From NCBI RefSeq assembly GCF_010093305.1, contig NZ_PDWS01000005.1:1-64000 (forward strand): a stretch of 64,000 bases of DNA, written 5' to 3'. Origin of the DNA: Pseudoxanthomonas sacheonensis (GTDB lineage: Bacteria > Pseudomonadota > Gammaproteobacteria > Xanthomonadales > Xanthomonadaceae). Both the position numbers and the translations under genes were made by a program. A model generated the notes under the pieces. That model worked only from the letters and a program-made list of their open reading frames with translations. It did not search any database and had not been told where the DNA came from. Shown here piece by piece: positions 16,380 to 26,200 of the stretch (position 1 is its first letter; every line of letters starts with the position of its first letter).

Positions 16380-16979
16380 CTACCGTCTACCAGTTATCCG
16401 GCTATCGTCCGCAATCCAGTTCACTTCCCAGGTCTTGCCGCCGTCGGCCGAATAAGCCTGCTCGAAATGGCAAGAGTCGGCGGTGACGCCGGAGATCACG
16501 AACCGCACCAGGATCTCGCGCCCGTCCATGCTCTCCTTCGAATAGAACTCGCCACGGCCTTTGCTGAAACTGCCGATCGAAGGCGGACTCAGCGTGCCGC
16601 TCTTGATGTTGGAAAAATTGAGGCTCCATTGGCGCGCTTGCGGATCGTACAGGCGCAACGAAAGGCCTTCGATGCGGCCCGCAGGGCCTTGCACATCCAG
16701 TTCCACCAGATTCGCGCGGCCTCCCAGTATTTTCCTGACCACGGTGGTGCCCTCGTATTCGACCCAGGTCTTCGAACCCGACAGCGGATCGACCAGCCGC
16801 TTCAACTGCGTGCGCCAGGTGCCGATCTCGAAATCGAAATCATGCTGTCCATCGCGTTGCGCTTCCGGCGCCGGCGCATTGGTTGCGGTTGCTGCCTGGG
16901 CGGCTGCGGGATGCGGCGCGACGACGGCCAGTAAGGCGAGCGACAGCAAGGATCCGGAACAGGCGCGAGAGGTTTCCAT
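16380..16979 (-). CDS. DUF1579-like secreted protein (chromosomal homologue)
   Basis: This 199-residue protein has a signal peptide (about 1-28, ending APHPAAAQA) and the DUF1579-type pattern: FDFEIGTWRTQLKRL near 49-63, a mid RLYDPQARQW and a late YSADGGKTWEVNW. It belongs to the same family as the cassette protein at 1240-1800, whose matching motifs are DFWIGDWDTF, SYDPVRKQW and SKDGGKTW. The function is unknown. Confidence 0.75.
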   Translation of the reverse strand: METSRACSGSLLSLALLAVVAPHPAAAQAATATNAPAPEAQRDGQHDFDFEIGTWRTQLKRLVDPLSGSKTWVEYEGTTVVRKILGGRANLVELDVQGPAGRIEGLSLRLYDPQARQWSLNFSNIKSGTLSPPSIGSFSKGRGEFYSKESMDGREILVRFVISGVTADSCHFEQAYSADGGKTWEVNWIADDSRITGRR

Positions 16980-17108
16980 CTGGGCGACTCCTGACGTCCG
17001 GGCAGGCGGACGATTCCGGTCATTGTAGGAATACGGCTGCGAGATGCGGTATTCAATTCTTGCTATCAGGCGCGCTGCGCTTCTGTCGCTGGATTGATTG
17101 TTCGCCTG

Positions 17109-17187
17109 TAATACTCCGCCGTACCCTCACCCCAACCCTCAGCCGCTTGAGGCGGCTTCGATTCCCGCTGGGAGAGGGGCTTTCATG
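17109..17187. repeat. intergenic CCCTCACCCCAACCCTC-type repeat
   Basis: CCCTCACCCCAACCCTCAGC, then GCCGCTTGAGGCGGC, then GGGAGAGGGGC form a loose hairpin. The CACCCCAACCCTC block recurs at 63020-63055 on the other strand, so it is a dispersed intergenic element rather than a gene. Confidence 0.55.
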
Positions 17188-17227
17188 AAGAGTCCACCTG
17201 GGCGCGGTTACTTGCCGGCAGCGCAGG

Positions 17228-17860
17228 TCAGTCTTTCGCGTAGTGGCCCAGGAACATATCCACCGCCGAGGCCGCCACCTGCTCCTGCATCTCAGCGCTC
17301 AGCGGCGGCGCGCCCATGGTGATCTGCGGCCAGAAGGCGAAGCTTTTCACCAATCCCTGGATCTGCTGCGCGGCGAATGCGGGATCGAGCGGCTTCAGCC
17401 TTCCATCGGCCAGCGCGGCGCGGATCCAGATCGTCACGCCTTCTTCTTTGTTGCCCATCCGCGCCACCATGCTTTGCGCGCGCTCGGGCGAATGGATGGT
17501 TTCGGCGATGGCCACGCGTGCAAGGTCGACGAAGTTGGCGTCGTCCAGCATGCGCAGTTTCTGCCGCAGCAGTTCCAGCAACTGTTCGCGCAGCGGGCGA
17601 TCGGGGCGGTAGGCCAGGTCGATCAGCGCGGTGGTCTTCTCCCATAGCTGCACCAGGATCTCGGCGAACAGCGCGTCCTTGCTGGGGAAGTGGTTGTAGA
17701 CCGTGCGCTTGGAGACGCCGGCGGTGGCGGCGATGCGGTCCATGCTGGTCGCCTCGAAGCCATTTCCCCGGAATTCGTCGATGGCCGCCTGCAGGATGGC
17801 CAGGCGCTTGCGGTCGGTCAGGCGCTGCGGGCTGGGGGAGAGCTTGGAAATCGGGCACAT
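17228..17860 (-). CDS. TetR-family repressor
   Basis: This 210-residue protein has a TetR HTH at about 18-64 (ILQAAIDEFRGNGFEATSM, then AATAGVSKRTVYNHFPSKDA), followed by an AcrR-like C-terminal ligand domain (LREQLLELLRQKLRMLDD). It is divergent from the metallo-beta-lactamase-fold gene at 17957. A 20-base palindrome at 17903-17922 sits between the two starts, so it most likely represses that operon and itself. The inducer is unknown. Confidence 0.88.
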   Translation of the reverse strand: MCPISKLSPSPQRLTDRKRLAILQAAIDEFRGNGFEATSMDRIAATAGVSKRTVYNHFPSKDALFAEILVQLWEKTTALIDLAYRPDRPLREQLLELLRQKLRMLDDANFVDLARVAIAETIHSPERAQSMVARMGNKEEGVTIWIRAALADGRLKPLDPAFAAQQIQGLVKSFAFWPQITMGAPPLSAEMQEQVAASAVDMFLGHYAKD

Positions 17861-17882
17861 GCGGCCATTTTACACCGGAGGG

Positions 17883-17910
17883 TTTACTTTTGAAAATAGG
17901 GAACTACACT
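17883..17910 (+). promoter_or_regulatory. predicted promoter of the 17957 operon
   Basis: A -35-like TTTACT (17883-17888) and a -10-like TACACT (17905-17910) are separated by 16 bases. The -10 box lies inside the left arm of the palindrome at 17903-17922, so a bound repressor would block RNA polymerase. Confidence 0.55.
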
Positions 17911-17922
17911 GTGCAGTGTAGT
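17903..17922. promoter_or_regulatory. TetR-type operator palindrome
   Basis: ACTACACTGTGCAGTGTAGT has nine-base arms (ACTACACTG / CAGTGTAGT) around a TG centre. It is placed between the divergent TetR gene and the 17957 gene and overlaps the predicted -10 box, as expected for an autoregulated TetR operator. Confidence 0.85.
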
Positions 17923-17956
17923 CAGTGCTTATCTCACTGCCCGTGCCAGCCACTCC

Positions 17957-19033
17957 ATGAAATTCCCCTTCCGCTCCCTGATCCTGCTTGGAATCCTGAC
18001 CATGACCGCCTGCGTCCTGCATGCCACCTCCCGCACGCCCGTTTATCCGGACTCGCCGCAACTGCACGAGGGCAAGTTCCGCAACGCCGTGCCCACGCCT
18101 CCCACCGGTTTCCTGAAGGCCGTGCGCCTGGCCTGGAATGTGCTGACCAACAAGCCGCGCGACACCGTGCCGGCCGACGCCCTCCCGCTGCAGACCCTGA
18201 CCCGCGCCGAACTGCTGGCCGCGCCCGACCGCAGCCTGTTCCGGCTGGGGCATTCCACCGTGCTGCTGAAACTGCGCGGGGAATTCTGGGTGACCGATCC
18301 GGTGTTCTCCGACCGCGCCTCGCCGGTGCAGTGGGCCGGGCCCAAACGCTTCCACCAGCCGCCGATCTCCCTGGCCGAACTGCCGCCGATCAAGGGCGTG
18401 CTGTTGTCGCATAACCATTACGACCATCTGGATCGCGCCGCGGTTCTCGCGCTCGCCGGCAAGACCGAGCATTTCCTCGCTCCGCTGGGCGTGGGCGACA
18501 CGCTGGTCGAGTGGGGCGTGCCTGCGCACAAAGTGCAGCAGTTCGACTGGTGGCAATCGGCCACCGTGGACGGCGTGCGTTTCGTGGCCACGCCAGCCCA
18601 GCATTTCTCCGGACGCGGTCTGTTCGACGCCAACAAATCGCTTTGGGCGTCGTGGGTGATCGTGGACGACGATCTGCGCGTGTTCTTCAGCGGCGACACC
18701 GGCTATTTCGACGGCTTCAAAGCCATCGGCGAGCGCTTCGGTCCGTTCGACGTGACCCTGATGGAAACCGGCGCCTACGACAAGCAGTGGCCGCATGTGC
18801 ACATGCAGCCGGAGCAGACCTTGCAGGCGCACCTGGACTTGAAGGGCAAGTGGTTGATGCCGGTGCACAACGGCACTTTCGATCTGGCCATGCACGCCTG
18901 GCACGAACCGTTCGACCGCATCTCAGCATTGGCTGCGGAAAAGAGCGTGAGCCTGGCCACGCCGTCCATGGGTCAGCGCCTGGATCTGCAGCGGCCGCAG
19001 GCGGGCGAAGCCTGGTGGTTGGCGACGCAGTGA
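17957..19033 (+). CDS. metallo-beta-lactamase-fold lipoprotein hydrolase (NAPE-PLD/UlaG-like)
   Basis: This 358-residue protein carries a lipoprotein-like signal (LGILTMTAC, Cys near residue 19). The MBL zinc motif is SHNHYDHLD at about 152-160, with the later GDTGYFDGF (near 238) and a terminal PVHNGTFDL His. The H-N-H-Y-D-H pattern and the early GHSTVLLKL motif place it with N-acyl-phosphatidylethanolamine phospholipase D-like hydrolases. The substrate is unknown but could be a membrane lipid, given the predicted location. It is the first gene of a probable operon with the SDR at 19068 and is under the TetR-type operator. Confidence 0.85.
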   Translation: MKFPFRSLILLGILTMTACVLHATSRTPVYPDSPQLHEGKFRNAVPTPPTGFLKAVRLAWNVLTNKPRDTVPADALPLQTLTRAELLAAPDRSLFRLGHSTVLLKLRGEFWVTDPVFSDRASPVQWAGPKRFHQPPISLAELPPIKGVLLSHNHYDHLDRAAVLALAGKTEHFLAPLGVGDTLVEWGVPAHKVQQFDWWQSATVDGVRFVATPAQHFSGRGLFDANKSLWASWVIVDDDLRVFFSGDTGYFDGFKAIGERFGPFDVTLMETGAYDKQWPHVHMQPEQTLQAHLDLKGKWLMPVHNGTFDLAMHAWHEPFDRISALAAEKSVSLATPSMGQRLDLQRPQAGEAWWLATQ

Positions 19034-19067
19034 TTTCTTCCCGCACGGAATCGAGAGAAAAGAATTC

Positions 19068-19781
19068 ATGAGCGCATGGACCACCCACGACATCCCGCCG
19101 CAAAGCGGAAAGATCGCCCTTGTCACCGGCGCCACCGGCGGCTTGGGTTACGAAACCGCGCTCGCGCTGGCCGATGCGGGCGCCGATGTGATCCTGGCCG
19201 GTCGCAACGACGGCAAGGGGCGCGCTGCGCTGCAGGCGATCCGGGCCACCATTCCTTCGGCGCGGCTCCACTGGGAAACGTTGGATCTGGCCAGTCTTGC
19301 GTCGGTAGAAGACTTTTCCAAGCGCATCGCGGAACGGTTCCCGCGCGTGGATACGCTGGTGAACAACGCGGGCGTGATGGCGTTGCCGAAGCGGAAGACG
19401 ACAAGCGACGGTTTCGAAATGCAGTTCGGCACCAACTACCTGGGCCACTTCGCGCTGACCGCGCGATTGCTGCCGTTGCTGCGCGCCAGCGATGGCGCGC
19501 GGGTGGTGAGCCTGGCCAGCCTGGCGCACCGCCGGGGCCGGATCGACTTCGATGATCTGCAGGGCGAACGGCTCTATAAACCCGGAAAGGCCTATTGCCA
19601 GTCGAAGCTGGCGATGCTGATGTTCGCGTTCGAACTGCAGCGCCGTAGCGATGCGAACGGCTGGGGTCTGAGGAGCAATGCCGCGCATCCGGGGTGGGCG
19701 CTCACCGATCTGATCGCCAACGGGCCTGATTCGGATCAGCTGGCGAGCTGTGCTTTGTATTTCAGCCAGGCTTCCACTTGA
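19068..19781 (+). CDS. short-chain dehydrogenase, C-terminally truncated
   Basis: This 237-residue SDR has the cofactor motif TGATGGLG (about 20-27), NNAGVM near 101 and the catalytic YCQSK near 177, in the retinol-dehydrogenase-like group. Such proteins usually run to about 300 residues. Here homology-like sequence stops near SNAAHPGWALTDLIANGP, and the last codons (about 19736 on) run antisense through the end of the DUF3606 gene. The C-terminal substrate-binding part is therefore probably lost and activity is doubtful. It follows the MBL gene by 34 bases, so it should be cotranscribed. Confidence 0.75.
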   Translation: MSAWTTHDIPPQSGKIALVTGATGGLGYETALALADAGADVILAGRNDGKGRAALQAIRATIPSARLHWETLDLASLASVEDFSKRIAERFPRVDTLVNNAGVMALPKRKTTSDGFEMQFGTNYLGHFALTARLLPLLRASDGARVVSLASLAHRRGRIDFDDLQGERLYKPGKAYCQSKLAMLMFAFELQRRSDANGWGLRSNAAHPGWALTDLIANGPDSDQLASCALYFSQAST

Positions 19782-19930
19782 GGCGCGGAGTCGCCTACTG
19801 CGTCTATGGCCTGCAACAGCTGGTTGCGGGAAACGCCAAGTCGGGTCGTCCAATACTGCACCTGCTGTTGCTGCTGCAGCGAAATATGGCGGGTGATGTC
19901 GTAGCCAGCATCGTCCGGTTGGTCTGTCAT
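19736..19930 (-). CDS. DUF3606 small protein
   Basis: A 64-residue protein (start MTDQPDDAGYDITRHISLQQ, then TRLGVSRNQLLQAIDAVG) matching the short DUF3606 family, whose members have a helix-turn-helix-like fold and unknown function. ATG 19930 is chosen because the family begins here. Its 3' end overlaps the truncated SDR gene tail to tail, which suggests it arrived with the rearrangement that cut the SDR. Confidence 0.75.
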   Translation of the reverse strand: MTDQPDDAGYDITRHISLQQQQQVQYWTTRLGVSRNQLLQAIDAVGDSAPQVEAWLKYKAQLAS

Positions 19931-20298
19931 AACGGCTCCAAAGGCTGGATTCGGAAGGGCCGGAATTACGCATGCGCCGACCGCATGCGCATGCCGATAT
20001 TCGGCATGCCGCCGTGAGGACGGCGTGCACAAACGGAGTGTCCGCTTTATGCGGTTCAGGTCGTTAACAAGGCATGCGTTCCCGTGGTCGGCGGCGTCAC
20101 GGCCGGCTCACGGGAGAGGTGGAAGATGAGCCAAGAAGGTAGGCGGGAAGGGTGCTTTTATGAAGACATTGAGAGCCGCATGCTTCCTGTGCCTGGGGAT
20201 GATGCTGGGAACCCTGCTTTCCGCGATCTGACCGTCCGCTAGCATCGCCGTGCGCGGTTGCAGCGGCGACGCGGCCGCTGCAAAACAGGGTCTGCGCG
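19931..20298. other. intergenic stretch with a possible 23-codon ORF
   Basis: This 368-base stretch has no clear gene. A tiny + strand ORF at 20160-20231 encodes a 23-residue hydrophobic peptide (MKTLRAACFLCLGMMLGTLL...), which looks like a bare signal peptide and has GGGAAGGG upstream. It could be a leader, a small membrane protein or a gene remnant. Promoter sequence for the DUF3606 gene should lie at the left edge. Confidence 0.3.
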
Positions 20299-21828
20299 TC
20301 ACTCCGGAGTCGATGGCGCTCGCCGTTTTCCATCGATGATTTCGATCGCCTGCTGCAGCACCCTGTCCTGCCCGTCGTCGGCCAGGGGCGTGGTGATGGC
20401 GATGTCGGGGATCACCCCTCGCGCCCGCGCATCTCCGTTGGGACGCAGGATTCTCGCCTTGGGAAAGCTCACTTCGATACCGGTCCTGGGCAAGGTGAAT
20501 TTCTCCAGCGCGCCGTAGGTGCTGGCCAGGTCGGAGGTCTCCTCGCCCAGTACCGTGCCGAAACCGTAGTCCTGCGCTATGGCGGCCACCAGCACCGTGT
20601 TGGAATAGGAATGCCGGTTGACCAGCAGGTATACCGAGCCTGCGAAACGGACACCTTCGCGCGGGGCGATCAAAGGGATGGGGAAGGCGACCCGGCTGCC
20701 CGGGGACCTGCCGTCGTAGGCGGCCGCCAACCGCAATGAGGTCGAGTTGTTTTCGCCGCCTTTGCCCTGCAGCCGTTTGCGGTTGGCTTCTATGGCCGCG
20801 GCGCTGATCCTGATGTCGAATTCCTCACTGAAGCGGAACGGCTTGTCCGCGAACCAGGCGATCATCGGGTCGCTGAAGGAGTTGTCGCCTCCCGGGTTGT
20901 CGCGCAGATCGATCAGCAGACTATCCGCGCCCTGGGCGATGAAGCGGCCGAAGGCATCGTCGATGAACGACTCGAAAGCCGTGGTGTCCCAAGGATCGGC
21001 CGCCTCGGGACGGCTGTCGTAGAACGGGCCGGGACGCAGATAGGCCAGGCCGTCCTCAAGCATGCGCGCTTCGCGCGCGCTCCAGTCCAGTTCGAAAGTT
21101 TTCGGTCGCTTGGCTGCTGCCGCCTCGAAACCTGCGCGGCTGAGCGCCGGCAGAGCCACTCCGGCCTGCGTACCGTCGGCCTTGCCGAGCACGAGAGCGA
21201 AGGATTGCGCTTCGCCCCGCGCCAGCCACACGAACATCGGCAGTTGCGATTCCAGCTGCGCCCATGCCATGTAGTCGTTGTCGGCCGAAACGAAGGCGCG
21301 CGCCTGCTCCAGCCAGCGCAGGGCGGGCATGCCATCGATCGACACCACTTCGTCGCCCTGCGCGATCGTAGACAGGCCGCTGTAGTCGTCGGCGACATAG
21401 GCCTTGCCGTCCACCACGCGCAGGAACAGCGGGAAAGCTTTGCCGCCGGCCTTGCGGAAGTTTTCCCAATACTCGGCGATCGGATCTACGCGCGCGTGGG
21501 CCACGTTGCCGTAGGCCACGAATCGCTGATAGCGCTTCCAGACTTCCAATGGAGCCAGAGGCGTATCGAATCCGGCGCGCATCCGCCGGAACAATGCGTC
21601 GTATTCCTGCCTGGGCCGGCGCGCGAACAGGTCGTAGTGCGAATCCTGCAACCGCGTGTACAGATCGTCGAAATCGGCCCGGCTGTCGTCCGGGGAAACC
21701 AGGGCCGGGGCGGCTTGCGCGGATGAGGTATCGGCCGGCCCGGAAGGCGCGGAGGCGGCGCAGGCCGGCAGCGCCAGGCTGAGGGCCAGCAGGATGCCGG
21801 CCAGGGAGATTCTTGGATGCAGTGGCAT
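20299..21828 (-). CDS. secreted S41-family peptidase
   Basis: This 509-residue protein has a signal peptide with a possible lipobox (LLALSLALPAC). An N-terminal helical region (DFDDLYTRLQDSHYDLFARR) is followed by a PDZ-like segment (STIAQGDEVVSIDGMPALRW, about 175-194). The S41 core has LIDLRDNPGGDNSF (about 325) and the nucleophile region YLLVNRHSYSNTVLVAAIAQ (about 407), then GTVLGEETSD. It should act in the periplasm or outside the cell. ATG 21828 starts the signal; a longer open frame continues upstream but has no such start. It is divergent from the CadC-like regulator at 21958. Confidence 0.88.
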   Translation of the reverse strand: MPLHPRISLAGILLALSLALPACAASAPSGPADTSSAQAAPALVSPDDSRADFDDLYTRLQDSHYDLFARRPRQEYDALFRRMRAGFDTPLAPLEVWKRYQRFVAYGNVAHARVDPIAEYWENFRKAGGKAFPLFLRVVDGKAYVADDYSGLSTIAQGDEVVSIDGMPALRWLEQARAFVSADNDYMAWAQLESQLPMFVWLARGEAQSFALVLGKADGTQAGVALPALSRAGFEAAAAKRPKTFELDWSAREARMLEDGLAYLRPGPFYDSRPEAADPWDTTAFESFIDDAFGRFIAQGADSLLIDLRDNPGGDNSFSDPMIAWFADKPFRFSEEFDIRISAAAIEANRKRLQGKGGENNSTSLRLAAAYDGRSPGSRVAFPIPLIAPREGVRFAGSVYLLVNRHSYSNTVLVAAIAQDYGFGTVLGEETSDLASTYGALEKFTLPRTGIEVSFPKARILRPNGDARARGVIPDIAITTPLADDGQDRVLQQAIEIIDGKRRAPSTPE

Positions 21829-21957
21829 GAGGCTTCCTTGATGACGGAGGGGCCGGCAGATCGTCCGCCGGTTGCGGCGCCATTGGAGTCGAGGCCATGC
21901 TAGCCGGGCCATGACCGAATCCTCCTGTTTTCCTGATTTCTTCCGCCCGGCCGCGCA

Positions 21958-23253
21958 ATGTCCGTGAAGACGCCAGCTTCCAGCACCGGTCTGCGCATCG
22001 GCGAGTGGAGCGTGGACAGCGCCGCCGGCGAATTGTCCGGCGCGTCCGGTGCGGTACGGGTGGAACCCAAAGTAATGGACCTGCTGTTGTTGCTGGCTTC
22101 GCAGCCCGGGCAGGTAGTGACGCGCGAACGGATCATGGATGCGTTGTGGCCCGGGTTGGTGGTGGGCGAGGACAGTCTGGCGCGTACCGTTTCCAAGCTG
22201 CGCCAGGCGCTGGGCGACGACGCCAGATCGCCGCGTTATGTCGAAACCATTTCCAAGCGTGGATATCGGCTGTTGGCAGAAGTGGGTGCGGCTATGTCCG
22301 CCGACCAGAGGTCGGCCGCGGCGGCGATTGCGTCGGTGCCGGCAGTTCCGAGTCGCGGGACATGGATCGGCCTCGCGGCGCTGGGAATGGCCGGCCTGAT
22401 CGGATTGGGCTGGCTGCTTGGCCGCGAACCGGCGTCTCCGGCGGCTTCGTCGGATGACAGCGCCTTGCTGGTTTCGCGCGCCGACGATTACTACTTCCAG
22501 TTTTCCCGCGCCGATAACGAGGCGGCCATCGAGCTCTACCAACGCGTGCTGGGTCTGCATCCCGACCACGCGCCGGCCCTGGCCGGCCTGGCCAACGCAC
22601 TCACGCAGCGCGCGATCCGCTGGCCCGAATCGCCGGATGCCGGTCCGGCGGAATTCACCCGCTTGGGCGATGCGCTGGCCAACGGCCATCTGGACCGCGA
22701 ACCTGCGCGTACCCAATTGCGGCGCGCGCAGCAATTGGCCGAACGCGCGGTCAGCGTGGCGCCGGATTCGGCCGCCGCGCACAAGGCGTTGGGTTTCGTG
22801 TCCGGCGCACAACGGCGTTTCGACTCGGCGCTGGCTTCCTACCGGCGTGCCGTCGCATTGGACCCTGATGCCTGGGGGCCGCTCATCAACATCGGCGACG
22901 TGCTGGAAATCAGCGGCCGCGACGCGGAAGCGCTGACGTATTTCGAGCAGGCCTACGCGGCGATGGGGCGTGCGTACGACCGCAACCCGGTGCAGGTGCG
23001 GCCCTGGTATGCGCCCATGGGCGTGCTCATCGCCGGTCGCTATCGCGCGCGCGGCGACTTGCCTGCCGCCGAGGCTTGGTATCGACGGGTGCTGACCCAG
23101 TCGCCGCTGCAGCCCGAGGCCACGCGCGGATTGGCCGACGTATTGCGGAGCGGCGGCGATACCGCGGCAGCCGACCGTCTGTGCGACGAGCTCACGCAGC
23201 GTGCCGGCGCAGCGGCCGCCTGCACCCGGCAACCCCGGGAATCAGCACGCTGA
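21958..23253 (+). CDS. CadC/ToxR-like membrane regulator with TPR domain
   Basis: This 431-residue protein has an OmpR-type winged helix at about 12-108 (EPKVMDLLLLLASQPGQVVT, then GEDSLARTVSKLRQALGDD and ETISKRGYRLL). A single membrane helix follows at about 138-156, then a periplasmic TPR region (AAIELYQRVLGLHPDHAPAL, ALASYRRAVALDPDAW). It resembles one-component regulators that sense a periplasmic signal and bind DNA while in the membrane. The divergent S41 peptidase (20299-21828) is its most likely target, across a 129-base shared promoter region. Confidence 0.85.
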   Translation: MSVKTPASSTGLRIGEWSVDSAAGELSGASGAVRVEPKVMDLLLLLASQPGQVVTRERIMDALWPGLVVGEDSLARTVSKLRQALGDDARSPRYVETISKRGYRLLAEVGAAMSADQRSAAAAIASVPAVPSRGTWIGLAALGMAGLIGLGWLLGREPASPAASSDDSALLVSRADDYYFQFSRADNEAAIELYQRVLGLHPDHAPALAGLANALTQRAIRWPESPDAGPAEFTRLGDALANGHLDREPARTQLRRAQQLAERAVSVAPDSAAAHKALGFVSGAQRRFDSALASYRRAVALDPDAWGPLINIGDVLEISGRDAEALTYFEQAYAAMGRAYDRNPVQVRPWYAPMGVLIAGRYRARGDLPAAEAWYRRVLTQSPLQPEATRGLADVLRSGGDTAAADRLCDELTQRAGAAAACTRQPRESAR

Positions 23254-23286
23254 TCCGACGCATCCCGGGCATGGCGTCAGGCACCT

Positions 23287-26200
23287 TCACCACTCCGCAA
23301 TCAGTTCCTTGAATGGTTTTGCCAGGCGGATGCCGTTGGCATCGAAGTCGGCTGCCTGTTTGCCGTCGACGCTCACGCGCAGAGGTTTCTGGCGGTTGGG
23401 CCAGCTGACCGACAGCGCTGTCTGTTTACCCAACCCCGATCCCAGCTCCACCCGCAACTGCTTGCCCGATTGGCGCGCGCTCATGCTCAGCGGACCATAC
23501 AGGGTGGGCAGGTCATCGACTTTCAGACCTTCGCCGGCCACCCATGAAGGCGGCGTGCCGAGCAGCAGCGCCAGGCGGTCGTCGTCCTCGTGCGCCAGCA
23601 TGCCGAAAACGGTGCGCGCGTATTCCGCGCCGATCCATGTGTGCGGCATGTCGCCCAGGTAGCCCGGATAGCGCAGGCGCGAGTGCACCACCTCGGCCAG
23701 CACCTGCCACGGCAGCGGACGGCGGTGGCGCAGCAGGTTCATCAGCAGTTCGTCGGCTTCCTGCGGCTGGTTCAGGTGCATGTAGGTCAGCACGTTGCGC
23801 ATTTCGTACGGCGTGTACGCATACAGCGCCCCGGGTTTGTCGCGCGCACGCACGTCGGCCAGATAGCGCTCGAAAGTCAGCTTCAGCGCCTCCGCCGGCA
23901 TCAGATCCTGCTGGCCGGCGGGATCCAGTCCGATCGAAACACTGGTCGGATCGCCGCCGCCGGTGTCGGCGTCGGCGGGGATGAAGTCGGAACCCTTCCA
24001 CTTCATCGTCGCGCGGATCGAGGCGGCCACCGATTCGCGCAGCGCCGCGTATTGTTCGCGCGCCCACTTGGCGGTTTCCGCATCGCCCCATTGTTCGGCC
24101 AGCCAGGCGCCGTCGTGCCAGCCCTTGAGCGCCCAGTAGTCGTCCCAGTAGCTGTGGGTGGGGCTGGAATAGCCTTCGTGGCTGATCGACGGCGCGATGA
24201 TGCCGTGGAAACGTTCCGGCGCCGGCTGGTCGGCCAGATAGCCGGGTGCCATGGTGCGTTCGCGCAGTTCCTGCGTGAACTTCATCGCGCGCTTCACCAC
24301 TTCCTGGTATTCGCGCACGCTGGCCGCGCCGCCGTCGTAGCGCGCGGTGTCGGCCACCAGCGCGATGAATTCGCCCTGGCTGTCGTATTCGATATCGCTG
24401 CCGAAGCCGGTGTTGACCGAGCCGTCCTGGTTGAGGATCGGCGACACCAGTCCGTTCTCGTGCACGGCGTGGTCGGAATACCACTTCAGGTAGTCGCGCG
24501 CCACTTTGGCCTGGCCCACGCGCAGCAGTATCGACGCAGTGGCTGCGCCATCGCGGATGAAGGAGCGATTGTAGTTGCGCGGGCCCGGCTGCATGGCCGG
24601 CCCGGTCTGGTTGAGCAGCATGTACGCGCCTTGCGCGCGCAGCATGTCCACCAGCGAATGGTCGGGCAGCGAGAGGCCCAATTTGCCGAAGCGCGAATGC
24701 CACTGTTGCGCCACCTGCGCAGCGACCTGGTCGAAACCCGCGCCCGCATCGCCTTTCGCGCCGACCAGCGCCGCGCGATCGACCGCCGGCGCCTCCGGCA
24801 ACGCTTCGGTCTTGGCGTCCGCACGCGAAGTGCCCAGCGGGAACGCCAGCACCACGTCGCGATGCTGGCCCGGCGCAAGCTTCACTTCGTAATCGAGCAA
24901 CGCCGCGGCCAGGCCGTCGGCATCGCTGGCCTGCAGCGACTCGGGAACGGTGCCCGCGGCGATGTGGGAAGTGATTTCGCCTTCGCCATGCGCACCGAAC
25001 GCGGACGCGCCGCGCGCATCGGCGGGCGTCAGTGCGGCCAGCAGCACGCGGCCGTTGACGCGCACGTCGGTGCGGTCGGCGGCGCCTTCGATGGCGACTT
25101 CCCGGATCGGCGATACGCCGCCGTGCTGCCACGGTGGATTCACCTGCAGCGGACGCAAGGCCAGCGCGAGTGTTCCTTCGACCGGTCGCTGGCCGGTGTT
25201 GCTGACGCGGTAACGCGTGAGCGTCACCGGTTGGCCGTTCTGTTCGACCGCCATGGCCTCGACGCGCACCTGCACGCCCGCTTGCGCTTCCCATTGCACG
25301 GCGGGCATCGGCATCCAGCCGTCGCGCAGCGAATGCGTGCGCTCCACGTTGTCGGAGACGACCGCGCGACCGTCGGCGCCTCGCCACGTGGCCTGCACCA
25401 ACGGCGCGCCTTTGTAGGCTTCCAGGTTGCCGTATTCGTCGAAGATGGATTTCTGCATGCCGGCCGGAATGCCGACCACGGTCCAGTACACCTGCTGCTG
25501 GTGCAGAGAGGAGGGGAACAGTTGCGAATTCGCGCGCGAGGCCACCACTTCATAGCGGCGGGTCGGCGTCATGATCCGTTCCGGGCCCAGCAAACGCAGG
25601 CGCTTGATCATGGGCGCCGCGCCGTCGATCTCGCCCGCGCTCAGGCGCAATGCCGAAAGCGTATGCACCTCGCGCGCGGCGAGGTTGGAAACATCGCCCT
25701 GCGATCCGGGATCTTCCGCCAGCACGATCCACTTGCCGGAAGCATCGCGGCCTTCCAGCTTGGCGCCGTTGCGCGGACCTTCCCACCAGACTTCCAGGCC
25801 CGGGGTGGGCAGCGGGCGGCCCAGGGCGATATCCAGTTCGCGCGTGCCCGCCTCCTGGCCCCTGGCCTGCAGTGCGCGCGCCGGTGCGTTGCTCCACAGC
25901 GCCTGCGCATTGTCCTTACCGGACAGATTGACGATGCGCGCCGCTTCGCTGGGCGAAAGCGGTTCGAATTCGAATACCGACACGCCCCAGTCCGCGGTCT
26001 TGGGCAGGCTGGCCAGGCGCACGTAGCGCGCTTTGGCTGTGGGGAAGAACAAATAGTCGGTGAATCCACGCGAGTCGTTGCTGATGTAAGCGTCGTGCCA
26101 CTGCTTGCCGTCCACCGAAGTCTGGATGGCGTAGGACACCGCGAAACCGCTGTCCCAATGCAGCAGCACGCCGCCGACTTCGGCGACCTTGCCCAGGTCC

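Noticed and set aside
17109-17187. Possible small RNA or riboswitch ahead of the TetR gene
   Set aside because: The hairpin is a member of a dispersed intergenic repeat and lies downstream, not upstream, of that gene's coding direction.
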